Source: Saprospiraceae bacterium (GTDB lineage: Bacteria > Bacteroidota > Bacteroidia > Chitinophagales > Saprospiraceae). From it: a DNA stretch of 64,000 bases. The DNA lies in NCBI GenBank assembly GCA_022841745.1, contig JALHQW010000009.1, forward strand, positions 1 to 64,000, in the 5' to 3' direction. Below the pieces are notes generated by a model. That model worked only from the letters and a program-made list of their open reading frames with translations. It did not search any database and had not been told where the DNA came from. A program made the translations under genes and the position numbers. Below, piece after piece: positions 19,401 through 27,418 of the stretch (within the stretch, counting starts at the first letter, position 1; each line of letters starts with the position of its first letter).

Positions 19401-22400
19401 TGGTACTTGTGCTCAAACGGCTGGGCCGTTCATCTTCACGCAACCAGCGCCTCCAGGCATCACAACTGGCATACCAGATGCGACCATTTGTACAGGTTCA
19501 ACCACCAACTTGTCGGTATCGCTCAGCACACCAATTTCAACTTATACCATCAATGGCAATGCCAGCTACCCTGGCGCCGTCATCAATGGCAATACATTGA
19601 CCTTCCCTGTGACGGCTGTTGCGGGAGCAACCAACTACACGGTCGTGCTAAGCAATGCCAGCAATTGCTCCGCAACAGATGCCTTTGTATTGACTGGTGT
19701 GGCTTCCCCAACTGCTGCATTTACGGTATCACCTGTGGTTTGTACCAATGGCAACGTAGTGCTTAATTTCACAGGCACTTCATTGCCTTCGGCCAATTTG
19801 ACCTGGGACCTCGCAGGTGCGCAAATCGTGAGCGCAAGCCAGCAAAGTGGTAGTACCCCAGCCAACGCTACCATGGTAGTGCGCTGGACGACTTCAGGTA
19901 CCAAGACTGTCACTTTGACGGTTGGCAATGGCGGTAGCTGTACGGCTTCCTCCAACCAGAGCATCAACGTCTCTTCCTTCAACCCGAATGCGACTTTCGC
20001 AGTCACGAATGCCACATGCGGACTGAACAATGGAGCTATCAACATGACCGTAAGCGGTAATGGGTTCAACTATAATTGGAGCAACTCCGCTACAACAGAA
20101 GATATTAGCAACCTTGTTGCGGGCAATTACTTCGTGACCATCACCGACCCAACTTCCAGCTGCCAAGCCTCTGCCAATGCCACGGTCGGCAGCACGCCAG
20201 CCATGAATATTTCCAATGTATCCATGGTACAAGCTACGCAATGCGTGGGCGGCAATGGCGATGGAAGTATTACGATACAAGTAAGTGGTGGCACACCAAA
20301 CTATACTTATGCCCTGACGGGACAGACCCCGGTTAACTTGAACATGACTTCAGTCACTTTCAACAACCTTGCTTCTGGCCCTTACACGGTTACGGTAACC
20401 GACGACGAAGGATGTACGGATATTGAAACCGTGACGGTTACGGCCCTGACGAGCCAAGTGTCGGTTTCGGTTACAACCGTTGATGCAGCCTGCACAAGCA
20501 ATAATGGCAGCCTGACTGCCACTCCAACAGGTGGTACTGCGCCATACACTTATACGCTTATCAAGAATAACGTAACAGTTAGTACCAATCAGGGTGTAAC
20601 AGGTTCTTCTGTGACTTTGACTGGTTTAGAGCCAGCTATTTATACGCTGATTTTCCAAGATGCCAATGGCTGCATTGCCGCAGGCACGGATGTCGTTGAG
20701 CGTATGCAAGGCAGCTTTACAGCCACCGAAACCATTACGCCAGCTGGTTGTGGTGCGAGCAATGGGGCTATCTCTCTTGTTGGTGTGCCAAGCGGTGCCA
20801 CGGTTACTTGGTCAACTGGTGCAACAGGTAATTCCATCAGCAACCTCGCTGCTGGTGTTTACAGTGCAACCATCACAGAAGCTAACGGCTGCACTTCATC
20901 GAAGAACTTCCCGGTTCCTAACGAAGGAGGCCAAACAGTCGTGGTTACTCCCTATGTTAATGCAAGCTGTGACTTGCCAAACGGTAGCGTTCTTTACACT
21001 GTAACAGGTGGCGGAGCTTTCAGCTACACCGTGCTTGGTGCAAATGTGCCGTCTGGCTTCGGCACACCAGGCATTCAGGATACCATTTTCGGTCTTGAAG
21101 CAGGTGCTTATGTGCTGGAAGTGACCGATTTGACCAATGGCAACTGCAAGGTTTTCCAAGTGTTTGTCGTAGCAGGTAGTAATGGGCTGCAAACCAATTC
21201 GACGGCGCAGTTAGCAACTGCTTGTGGCATGTTTGATGCAGAAATTAAAGTGACTGTATCAGGTGGTCAAGCACCTTACACAGTTGTCTCCAATACAGGT
21301 ACTGCTGCTGGCTGTGGCACAGATAGCTTCTGTGTAACTGGCTTGTATGAGGGCATCGTTACAATTGAGATTTCGGATGTCAATGGTTGTGAGGCAGCAG
21401 TAACACAAGACCTCGGTGATGTTCCTGAGCCATCTGTTAACCTTGCCGAAATCCAAGTGACGGATGCGGCTTGTCCGGGTGAGACAGGTGTTGTTACATC
21501 GTTAGCACCTGGCAAAAATTACAAGCTGATTTATGCAGATACCAAAGAGGATGCAGCTGGTTTGCCTTGGCCCAATGCCCCTCAAGGTGAGTATATGGTA
21601 GTATTGACAGAGGGCAGCTGTACAGATACTTCTGATGTTATCGAAGTAGGCGGCCCAGCAGATTGGGATATTGCCTCCATCGTGGTCAATCGAAATTGCT
21701 CTGAAATGGGTTCCATCGAGCTCACTATTTCAGGTGGCACAGCGCCATATGACGATATCCAATGGAGCAATAACCTATCAGGTGAATCCATCAACGGCCT
21801 TGAAGCTGGCACCTATACCGTGTCAATAACCGATAGCGAAGGATGTATAGAAACGGAGAGCTTCACAGTCGCAAACCTATGCGATAGCTTTTGTGATTCT
21901 TTGGAAGAAGTCTTCTACCTCGACACCTTCATCGTTGAACTGTTGGCCCCGCTGACCGAAATCTGCTTACCAACTGAATTGACCAACCTCAGCGATTTCA
22001 ATTTAGTGCTCAATGGTGGCCTATACGACCGCACCATCGGCGACTGTGGCAGCAAGACGACCTTCTACGATGGCTTCGACGACTTACCGACGCCAGGCCC
22101 TTACACCTTGCAGTCATGGGAGTTTGGCGGCCAAACAGCCTTGACCAGTTTCGAGTTTGAAGATGTGTACGACCTCCTCGCTAAAATGAAGGAACTGGAC
22201 GGCCTTGGCAACTGGGTTTATATCAATGGCCGCATCATCGGCGGTGTTGATGGAGTCGCTTACGGGGATATGTACATCAAAGAGGCAACGACTGGCATCA
22301 TCACGGAAATTCCAGCTGCCGACCTGATTGTTCCGCATCCGACCATATTGATTGACAACGACCGCTTTACGCATCTGCTCATAGCCAGTGACCCGATTTA

Positions 22401-22986
22401 CGGTTGTGCGGACTCGCTTTACATCAATGTATTGCAGCCTGATGCCCCAACGACTAGTACTATCGACGTTGAAGTGGCAGTAGGCGAAACCCAAGAGGTT
22501 TGCATCCCAGTGAATGAACTATTCGGTGTAATTGAAACACTGACAAACATCCAACCATCCTTCACCGAGAACGCTGAAGTTCTCTCAACGGGAGATGTAT
22601 GCGTGGAAGTTGTCGGATTGGATGAAGGTCCTGACGAAGCAACTATCGTCATTTGCGACGACCTTGGCTACTGCGATACTACCTACCTCAACATAACGGT
22701 CACCAACGTCAGCACTGAATTGGAAATCATGACAGGTTTCAGCCCGAACGAAGATGGCGTGAACGATATATTCAAAATCAGGAATATCCAGCGCTATCCT
22801 GAAAATGACATCCAGATTTTCAATCGCTGGGGAAAGACGGTTTACAAGGCGAAGGGCTACAACAACGAGTGGGGTGGCGTCTATCGCAGCAAAAATTTGC
22901 CTGATGGCACCTATTTCTACATCCTCAATGTGGAGGTGAATGGAGAAAAGAAGGAGTACAAGGGCTATGTGGAAATGAAACGATAA
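16414..22986 (+). CDS. Giant SprB-like adhesin with CHU_C domain, 2190 aa
   Basis: A signal peptide (KPRLTLLALLLFVGTLTAQ) is followed by a ~150-residue domain at about residues 20-185. The same domain recurs at about 366-514 and 528-672. A PKD domain occupies ~692-774 (WSWNFGDGSPAASGQNPSHTY). The long central part has many SprB-type repeats (GLNNGAINMTVSGNG, FNYNWSNSATTEDISNLVAG and similar). The C-terminal ~85 residues are a gliding-motility CHU_C/type B T9SS domain (GFSPNEDGVNDIFKIRNI, IFNRWGKTVYKAKGYN, DGTYFYILNVEVNGEKKEYKG). Such proteins are T9SS-exported surface adhesins used in gliding or attachment. It lies 240 bp after the related 694-aa protein, on the same strand. A strong terminator follows. 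Confidence 0.9.
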   Translation: MKPRLTLLALLLFVGTLTAQVRFKVKLLPDNQTYQVLFRPDVTYTGANATTFGGAQVVMRVPVGGFNPGNLTNLKGTWTMSPIINAPVEAPGYSYIVFGLENPITGGAGPTQINYTKGVEIPMFTFRNNGTCTGVLDIIDNATDPFNIEPNSATVAAYNTLFIANGVPGGVEVFSGNYSQYPADCNTSNDNNSCFEVYDIALNPPTACGLADGSITISATSTSGPLRYSINYGTPQATFQSSPTFTGLAAGNTFYIAITDQASLCPDGPLEVGEFQLPAPLAAILLGVDLNQPSCGGTNGSIVINAISANGGTLNYSMSPAGPWQPSNTFNNLAEGTYSFFVRDITNQCTDPVGTYTLSGCEPQNCDATFDLIHLGNGTYEMTMTTDTTMGAPWNLVSGLQVTMRMPTGGFQVSNVTSQLPGVGFISQPTVVAPPENPGFDYITISLDPTPATLPFVQNGTVHLFTFDNTGSCVGDSIRIMPLDDPASASSSYSLSTFLSSPGFPNGAEICLGEAAAICQLTPPPAPDCDISLDISNLGGGKYGITMTPDTSFSTPWNSIPGMNITVRTATGGFVVSNIESQIPNANFSSSSVVSPPENSGFDYFSFGLESAASVPYTAGQPVLLFTFENTGNCVGDSIGFMPNNDPVLNNTNFNLAHQITVAGLFGDASLCFGSTTVECDSVNTDLCAGTTPDFTPLQGCEGALINFNDATITNGTITSWSWNFGDGSPAASGQNPSHTYSSSGNFEVSLTVTTQEGCDTTFAEFVTVFPSPGDAPVSNYTICNDVGVTLETPDNITSAVWSPTTGLDLTDPFNPVANPANTTTYTLTATNNFGCVNTSQVTVTVVAKPVLNAVAVTPITDCNKSDASITITATGPAGVEYGLDSGSGIVWQSANAFNNLTAGTYNVYIRNADDSCPVAFNSNPIVLNAPVAPSIVSVSQVQPVGCSNNGSITINATGGTGPLQYSITGLPPFSSNNVFNNLGAGTYNVVVRNADGTCAQTAGPFIFTQPAPPGITTGIPDATICTGSTTNLSVSLSTPISTYTINGNASYPGAVINGNTLTFPVTAVAGATNYTVVLSNASNCSATDAFVLTGVASPTAAFTVSPVVCTNGNVVLNFTGTSLPSANLTWDLAGAQIVSASQQSGSTPANATMVVRWTTSGTKTVTLTVGNGGSCTASSNQSINVSSFNPNATFAVTNATCGLNNGAINMTVSGNGFNYNWSNSATTEDISNLVAGNYFVTITDPTSSCQASANATVGSTPAMNISNVSMVQATQCVGGNGDGSITIQVSGGTPNYTYALTGQTPVNLNMTSVTFNNLASGPYTVTVTDDEGCTDIETVTVTALTSQVSVSVTTVDAACTSNNGSLTATPTGGTAPYTYTLIKNNVTVSTNQGVTGSSVTLTGLEPAIYTLIFQDANGCIAAGTDVVERMQGSFTATETITPAGCGASNGAISLVGVPSGATVTWSTGATGNSISNLAAGVYSATITEANGCTSSKNFPVPNEGGQTVVVTPYVNASCDLPNGSVLYTVTGGGAFSYTVLGANVPSGFGTPGIQDTIFGLEAGAYVLEVTDLTNGNCKVFQVFVVAGSNGLQTNSTAQLATACGMFDAEIKVTVSGGQAPYTVVSNTGTAAGCGTDSFCVTGLYEGIVTIEISDVNGCEAAVTQDLGDVPEPSVNLAEIQVTDAACPGETGVVTSLAPGKNYKLIYADTKEDAAGLPWPNAPQGEYMVVLTEGSCTDTSDVIEVGGPADWDIASIVVNRNCSEMGSIELTISGGTAPYDDIQWSNNLSGESINGLEAGTYTVSITDSEGCIETESFTVANLCDSFCDSLEEVFYLDTFIVELLAPLTEICLPTELTNLSDFNLVLNGGLYDRTIGDCGSKTTFYDGFDDLPTPGPYTLQSWEFGGQTALTSFEFEDVYDLLAKMKELDGLGNWVYINGRIIGGVDGVAYGDMYIKEATTGIITEIPAADLIVPHPTILIDNDRFTHLLIASDPIYGCADSLYINVLQPDAPTTSTIDVEVAVGETQEVCIPVNELFGVIETLTNIQPSFTENAEVLSTGDVCVEVVGLDEGPDEATIVICDDLGYCDTTYLNITVTNVSTELEIMTGFSPNEDGVNDIFKIRNIQRYPENDIQIFNRWGKTVYKAKGYNNEWGGVYRSKNLPDGTYFYILNVEVNGEKKEYKGYVEMKR

Positions 22987-23025
22987 TTATCCAAACAAGT
23001 AAATATTAACTACACACTATCATGA

Positions 23026-23062
23026 GGGCTGCAATGCTGAAAGGCTTGCAGCCCTTTTTTTA
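23026..23062 (+). terminator. Rho-independent terminator after the adhesin
   Basis: The perfect 9-bp stem gggctgcaa/ttgcagccc, with an 11-nt loop and a T-run from 23055, terminates the adhesin transcript. Confidence 0.9.
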
Positions 23063-23099
23063 TTCATTAAGTAACGTTCAAAAAATAAGTTCTAAGCTC

Positions 23100-23133
23100 A
23101 CGTTTACTAAACCTTCAAAGGTTTAGTAAACGT
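23100..23133. repeat. Perfect 16-bp palindrome
   Basis: acgtttactaaacctt at 23100-23115 is exactly complementary to 23118-23133, with a 2-nt centre. It lies between the two convergent terminators and looks like a REP-type palindrome. Confidence 0.7.
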
Positions 23134-23154
23134 CCTGCTCAACCTTTGGAAATA

Positions 23155-23197
23155 CTAAAAAAAGGCAATTCCTCAAGCAAGGGAACTGCCTCTTTTT
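23155..23197 (-). terminator. Terminator of the pyc-lipoprotein transcript, possibly bidirectional
   Basis: The arms aggcaattcc (23163-23172) and ggaactgcct pair with one mismatch. An A-run on the left gives a U-tail to minus-strand RNA, and tctttttg on the right does the same for plus-strand RNA. Confidence 0.7.
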
Positions 23198-23215
23198 GCT
23201 TAATCAAACGTTGCA

Positions 23216-23650
23216 CTATTGCTTAACAATGACTAGGATCGTTGTTGCAAGGGCCTCTATCGTAGTGTCGGCAGGCATCCGGTAGCTCAATTTGACTTCA
23301 CTGCCTCCGCAGTCTTCAATTTTCATGTCTTCGGCCAATGCGCCATTGACGCCACTTCCAGTCATTTTGAGGCGACCATCTTCAGCGACATATTTGCCAG
23401 TAGCGGCAGCAGCCCTTGTACCTTCATTGATCGTAACACTGTCTGCCGTGAAATTGTAGGTACGAGCAAGGGCAATGTTCTTGGACATTTCAATGATGGA
23501 AGGGTTCAGCTTTTTTGACTGAATATCAACAGATTTGACTTTCCAATTGCCTTCCATGGAGCAACCGCCACCGCCAAGGGTGTCGCTCTTGCAGGAGATT
23601 AAACAAACCGTGGCGGCAACAACCGCCAAAACGCAACTCAGCTTTTTCAT
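23216..23650 (-). CDS. Small lipocalin-like lipoprotein
   Basis: 144 aa. The signal peptide ends in lipobox LISC with Cys20 as the lipid anchor, followed by a Gly-rich linker. The mature part (MEGNWKVKSVDI, TYNFTADSVTINEG, GKYVAEDGRLKMTG, VKLSYRMPAD) has the strand pattern of Bacteroidota lipocalin-like domains. The ligand is unknown. It is 53 bp downstream of pyc on the same strand and is probably read from the pyc transcript. Confidence 0.65.
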   Translation of the reverse strand: MKKLSCVLAVVAATVCLISCKSDTLGGGGCSMEGNWKVKSVDIQSKKLNPSIIEMSKNIALARTYNFTADSVTINEGTRAAAATGKYVAEDGRLKMTGSGVNGALAEDMKIEDCGGSEVKLSYRMPADTTIEALATTILVIVKQ

Positions 23651-23703
23651 TTTGAGATAAAAATTTTATTGAATGATTTAATTTTTGAATTTCATAAAAA
23701 ACA

Positions 23704-26700
23704 TCATGCCATTTCCATCACCGCATCCCCCTGTTGCACCAAAGTTTTTTCACGGAGCAGGATTTTCTTCACTGTTCCTCGTTTGTGCGCTACCACCGTG
23801 CTCTCCATTTTCATGGCTTCAATCGTAAAAAGTGGCTGGTTTTGCTTCACTTCCTGGCCTTCTTTGACCAAGATGCTTCCCAAGCTCCCTTGCAAGGGCG
23901 CTCCCACTTCATTTTCGCCCTCCGCTTTTTTATTTAGCACCACTGCCGACTTCACGCTCTTGTCACGCACCTTCAAGGAGCGAGTGGTGCCATTGTAGCG
24001 GAAGAAGATGAGGCGGTTGCCCTCCACGTCCGGCTCAGTCATGTTCATGAAGGTGATGAGCAGCGTCTTGCCAGGGGCAATTTCAATCAGCACCTCCTCA
24101 TTCGTTTTTAGGCCATAGAAAAACGGGATGGTCGGCAATCGGCTCACATCGCCGAACTCCTCAGCGTGAGCATGGTAACCTTCAAAGACCTTCGGGTAAA
24201 GTTTATACGAAAGGAAATCGTTCAAGCCATAGCCCTCCCCGAATTTCGCCACAAAACTCGCCATTTCTTTGTCAAAATCAACGGGTGGTAAATGTTCGTT
24301 GGCATCTCCTGCTAATTGGGGCTCGCCTTTCAGCACCACTTCAATCATTCTTGATGGAAAACCACCCTCCACCTTGCCCAATTCGCCCCGTACCAGCGAT
24401 TTCACGCTGTCTGGGAAGGCCAGGGCATCGCCATTTTCAAGAATGTCTTCAGCACTCAAGTCGTTGGCGGTCATGAACATGGCTAAATCACCGACCACTT
24501 TCGAGCTGGGCGTCACCTTCACGATGTCGCCGAGCAGCAGGTTGGCCGCCCGGTAGTTTTCTTTTATTTGCTCAAACTTATGTTCCAAACCCAATGACCT
24601 TGCCTGTGGCCGAAGGTTGGTGTATTGTCCACCGGGTATTTCATGGTCGTAAACCTCCGCCGTGCCCGCCTTCAGTTCCCCCTCGAAAGGGTAGTACAGC
24701 TCCCGCACGGCCTCCCAATAATTGGAAAATGCGTTCAGGCTTTGCAGGTCAATTTTGCTTTCCCGCCGATGCCCTTCCAGCGCTGCCACCAAGGAGTTGA
24801 AATTGGGCTGCGAAGTCAGGCCACTCATGCTCGCCAAGGCCAAGTCAATCACATCTACCCCTGCTTCAATCGCCGCCAGATAGGTCGCCGATTGGATGCC
24901 CGCTGTATCGTGCGTGTGCAGGTGGATGGGGATTTCGATATGCTTTTTTAGCTCCGCAATGAGGGTGCGGGCCGCTCGTGGCCGCAGCAGCCCCGCCATG
25001 TCCTTGATGGCAAGGATATGCGCCCCGGCGTCTTCCAGCCGCTTCGCAAGGTCGGTGTAGTAGCCGACGTGGTACTTCGGCCTCGTTTCATCGAAAATAT
25101 CGGAAGTGTAGCAAACACAAGCCTCGGCGATGCTCCCCGTGCGCTCCCGTACCGTGCGGATGCTCGTGAGCATGGACGGAACGTAGTTAAGGCTGTCGAA
25201 AATGCGGAACACGTCAATGCCCGTTGCCGCCGCCTGTTCGATGAATTTTTCAATCAAATTGTTCGGGTAGGCCGTGTAGCCGACGGCGTTCGTACCCCGC
25301 AACAGCATTTGCAGCAGCGTGTTCGGGATGGCTTTGCGGAGCAACGAAAGCCGCTCCCACGGGCACTCGTGCAGGAACCGCAGCGCCACGTCGAAGGTCG
25401 CCCCGCCCCAAACTTCCATGCTGAACAGCTCATGGCCGTGCGCTTGCGCAAATTTTTCGGCAACGGCCAACAGATCGTGGGTTCGCACCCTTGTAGCCAG
25501 CAAGCTCTGGTGAGCGTCCCTAAACGTTGTGTCCGTGAAATGAATTGGCCGCTGGTTTTTCAACCATTTTGCAAAGCCTTCAGGGCCGAGTTTTTCGAGT
25601 TTTTGCTTCGTGCCGGGCAAGTAGCCCGTGGCTGTTTTTTGCGGAGCAACATCAGGTAATTGTGGCTTGCGCAATACCTTCTTTGGGTCAATGAACGGTA
25701 CATCGGGATTGCCGTTCACAATGGTTTCCGCTAGGTATTTGAGGATTTTCGTGCCCCTGTCCTTGCGCTGCGGCATGACGAGCAGCTCAGGGTGCTCCGC
25801 AATGAAGTTGACGGTCGCCCGCCCTCGCCGGAAGTCCTCGTTCTGAATCAGGTTTTCGAGGAAGCCGATATTCGTCTCCACGCCACGCACCCGGAACTCC
25901 AGTAGCGCCCGGAAGAGCCGTTCGCAAGCCCCTTGAAAAGTGCGCCCCCAAGCCGTCACTTTCACCAGCATCGAATCGAAATAGGGCGAAATCTGCGAAC
26001 CAGCGTAGGCATTGCCGCCGTCCAATCGGATACCAAAACCGGCTGGGCTGCGGTAGGCGATGATGGTTCCGTAATCGGGTTTGAAGCCCTCGGCAGGCCG
26101 CTCGGTGGTGATGCGGCATTGCACCGCAAAGCCATGGCATTCCACGTCTTTTTGGTTGCCGATGCGCAGCTTGGGGTGGTTCAGGTCGTAGCCTTCGGCA
26201 ATGAGGATTTGCGAACGCACGATGTCTATGCCCGTCACCTCCTCCGTCACGGTGTGCTCCACCTGCACCCTTGGGTTCACTTCGATGAAATAAACGTTGT
26301 CATCCGAATCGAGCAGGAACTCAACTGTCCCGGCGTTGTTGTAGCGCACCGCCCGACCGATTTTCAGGGCGTATTCGTAGAGTTTTTGGCGGGGTTCTTT
26401 CTTCAAAAACGAAGGAGCAATCTCCACGACCTTTTGGAATCGGCGCTGAACCGAGCAGTCCCGTTCGAAGAGGTGGACGATTTTGCCATAGTTATCTCCC
26501 ATTAGCTGCACCTCGATATGCTTGGGATTTTCGATGAATTTCTCCAAAAAAACCGTGTCGTCGCCAAAGGCGTTGCCCGCTTCTTTTTTGGCTTCGGGGT
26601 AGTTTTTCAACAGTTCCTCTTCCGAACGGCAAACCCTCATGCCACGACCGCCGCCGCCTGCCGCCGCCTTTAGGATTACGGGATAGCCAATTTTGGTCGC

Positions 26701-27162
26701 CCATTCGGCCACCTGCTCCACCGACTGAAAATCGGAACTGCCAGGAATCATGGGGACGCCCGCTTTTTCAGCCACGGCCTTGGCCCGTACCTTGTCGCCG
26801 AGCGCCTCCATCACCTGCGGCCGAGGGCCGATAAAAGTAATGCCCGCTTTTTGGCAACGCCGAACAAAATCTACGTTCTCGGAAAGGAAGCCATAGCCGG
26901 GATGGATGGCATCAGCGCCGCATTTCTTCGCCACCCGGATGATTTCGTCTATATTGAGGTATGGCTTGAGCGGGTCGTTGTCCGCCCCAATTTGATAGGC
27001 TTCGTCGGCCTTGAGGCGGTGCAGTGAAAAGCGGTCTTCGTAGGTGTAAACGGCCACCGTTCTGATGCCTAATTCCGTGGCTGCCCGGAAGATGCGAATG
27101 GCGATTTCACCTCGGTTTGCTACCAAAATTTTCTTGAAACTGAGTGGTTGTTTCTCTTTCAT
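23704..27162 (-). CDS. pyc: Pyruvate carboxylase
   Basis: 1152 aa, the usual length of single-chain pyruvate carboxylase. This is the biotin- and ATP-dependent enzyme that converts pyruvate and bicarbonate to oxaloacetate, feeding the TCA cycle and gluconeogenesis. Domains in order: a biotin carboxylase domain (KILVANRGEIAIRIFRAA at residues 10-27, ATP-grasp loop AAAGGGGRGMRV near 165-176, FIEVNPRVQVEHTVTE near 290); a carboxyltransferase barrel starting near 545 (FRDAHQSLLATRVRTHDLL, and HLHTHDTAG); and a C-terminal biotinyl domain with biotin attachment at Lys1118 in EAMKME. All key motifs are present and the frame is intact. The start at 27162 places the BC domain motif at the expected distance. 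Confidence 0.97.
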   Translation of the reverse strand: MKEKQPLSFKKILVANRGEIAIRIFRAATELGIRTVAVYTYEDRFSLHRLKADEAYQIGADNDPLKPYLNIDEIIRVAKKCGADAIHPGYGFLSENVDFVRRCQKAGITFIGPRPQVMEALGDKVRAKAVAEKAGVPMIPGSSDFQSVEQVAEWATKIGYPVILKAAAGGGGRGMRVCRSEEELLKNYPEAKKEAGNAFGDDTVFLEKFIENPKHIEVQLMGDNYGKIVHLFERDCSVQRRFQKVVEIAPSFLKKEPRQKLYEYALKIGRAVRYNNAGTVEFLLDSDDNVYFIEVNPRVQVEHTVTEEVTGIDIVRSQILIAEGYDLNHPKLRIGNQKDVECHGFAVQCRITTERPAEGFKPDYGTIIAYRSPAGFGIRLDGGNAYAGSQISPYFDSMLVKVTAWGRTFQGACERLFRALLEFRVRGVETNIGFLENLIQNEDFRRGRATVNFIAEHPELLVMPQRKDRGTKILKYLAETIVNGNPDVPFIDPKKVLRKPQLPDVAPQKTATGYLPGTKQKLEKLGPEGFAKWLKNQRPIHFTDTTFRDAHQSLLATRVRTHDLLAVAEKFAQAHGHELFSMEVWGGATFDVALRFLHECPWERLSLLRKAIPNTLLQMLLRGTNAVGYTAYPNNLIEKFIEQAAATGIDVFRIFDSLNYVPSMLTSIRTVRERTGSIAEACVCYTSDIFDETRPKYHVGYYTDLAKRLEDAGAHILAIKDMAGLLRPRAARTLIAELKKHIEIPIHLHTHDTAGIQSATYLAAIEAGVDVIDLALASMSGLTSQPNFNSLVAALEGHRRESKIDLQSLNAFSNYWEAVRELYYPFEGELKAGTAEVYDHEIPGGQYTNLRPQARSLGLEHKFEQIKENYRAANLLLGDIVKVTPSSKVVGDLAMFMTANDLSAEDILENGDALAFPDSVKSLVRGELGKVEGGFPSRMIEVVLKGEPQLAGDANEHLPPVDFDKEMASFVAKFGEGYGLNDFLSYKLYPKVFEGYHAHAEEFGDVSRLPTIPFFYGLKTNEEVLIEIAPGKTLLITFMNMTEPDVEGNRLIFFRYNGTTRSLKVRDKSVKSAVVLNKKAEGENEVGAPLQGSLGSILVKEGQEVKQNQPLFTIEAMKMESTVVAHKRGTVKKILLREKTLVQQGDAVMEMA

Positions 27163-27257
27163 CGTCTAAATTGATTTTGAGCTGGAAAATTTGGTAGGAC
27201 TTGTAAGAATGGCTGGTCAGGTTAGCAAAGGTCAGGATTTTTTGGAATAAGGAATGT

Positions 27258-27413
27258 GGTGACATCTTTTTCTAGCTGGGGAATTGGTTTTTACGAAAAT
27301 TTTGATTGCAAAAAAGGTGTCATCTCATGAACTTCCGCTTTTGAGATTACACCTTTTTGCCTTCGACAATACTGCTGATTTTCAATGGTGTGGCAGGCAA
27401 AAAGATGTCACCT
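27258..27413. repeat. Nested inverted repeats
   Basis: The outer arms ggtgacatcttttt (27258-27271) and aaaaagatgtcacc (27399-27412) are exact complements. Inside, 27308-27327 and 27341-27360 form a second hairpin with a stem based on aaaaaggtgtcatctca. The inner hairpin ends in T-runs on both strands, so it can terminate the murein ligase gene, whose stop is 6 bp away. No ORF. Confidence 0.7.
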
Positions 27414-27418
27414 CAAAG

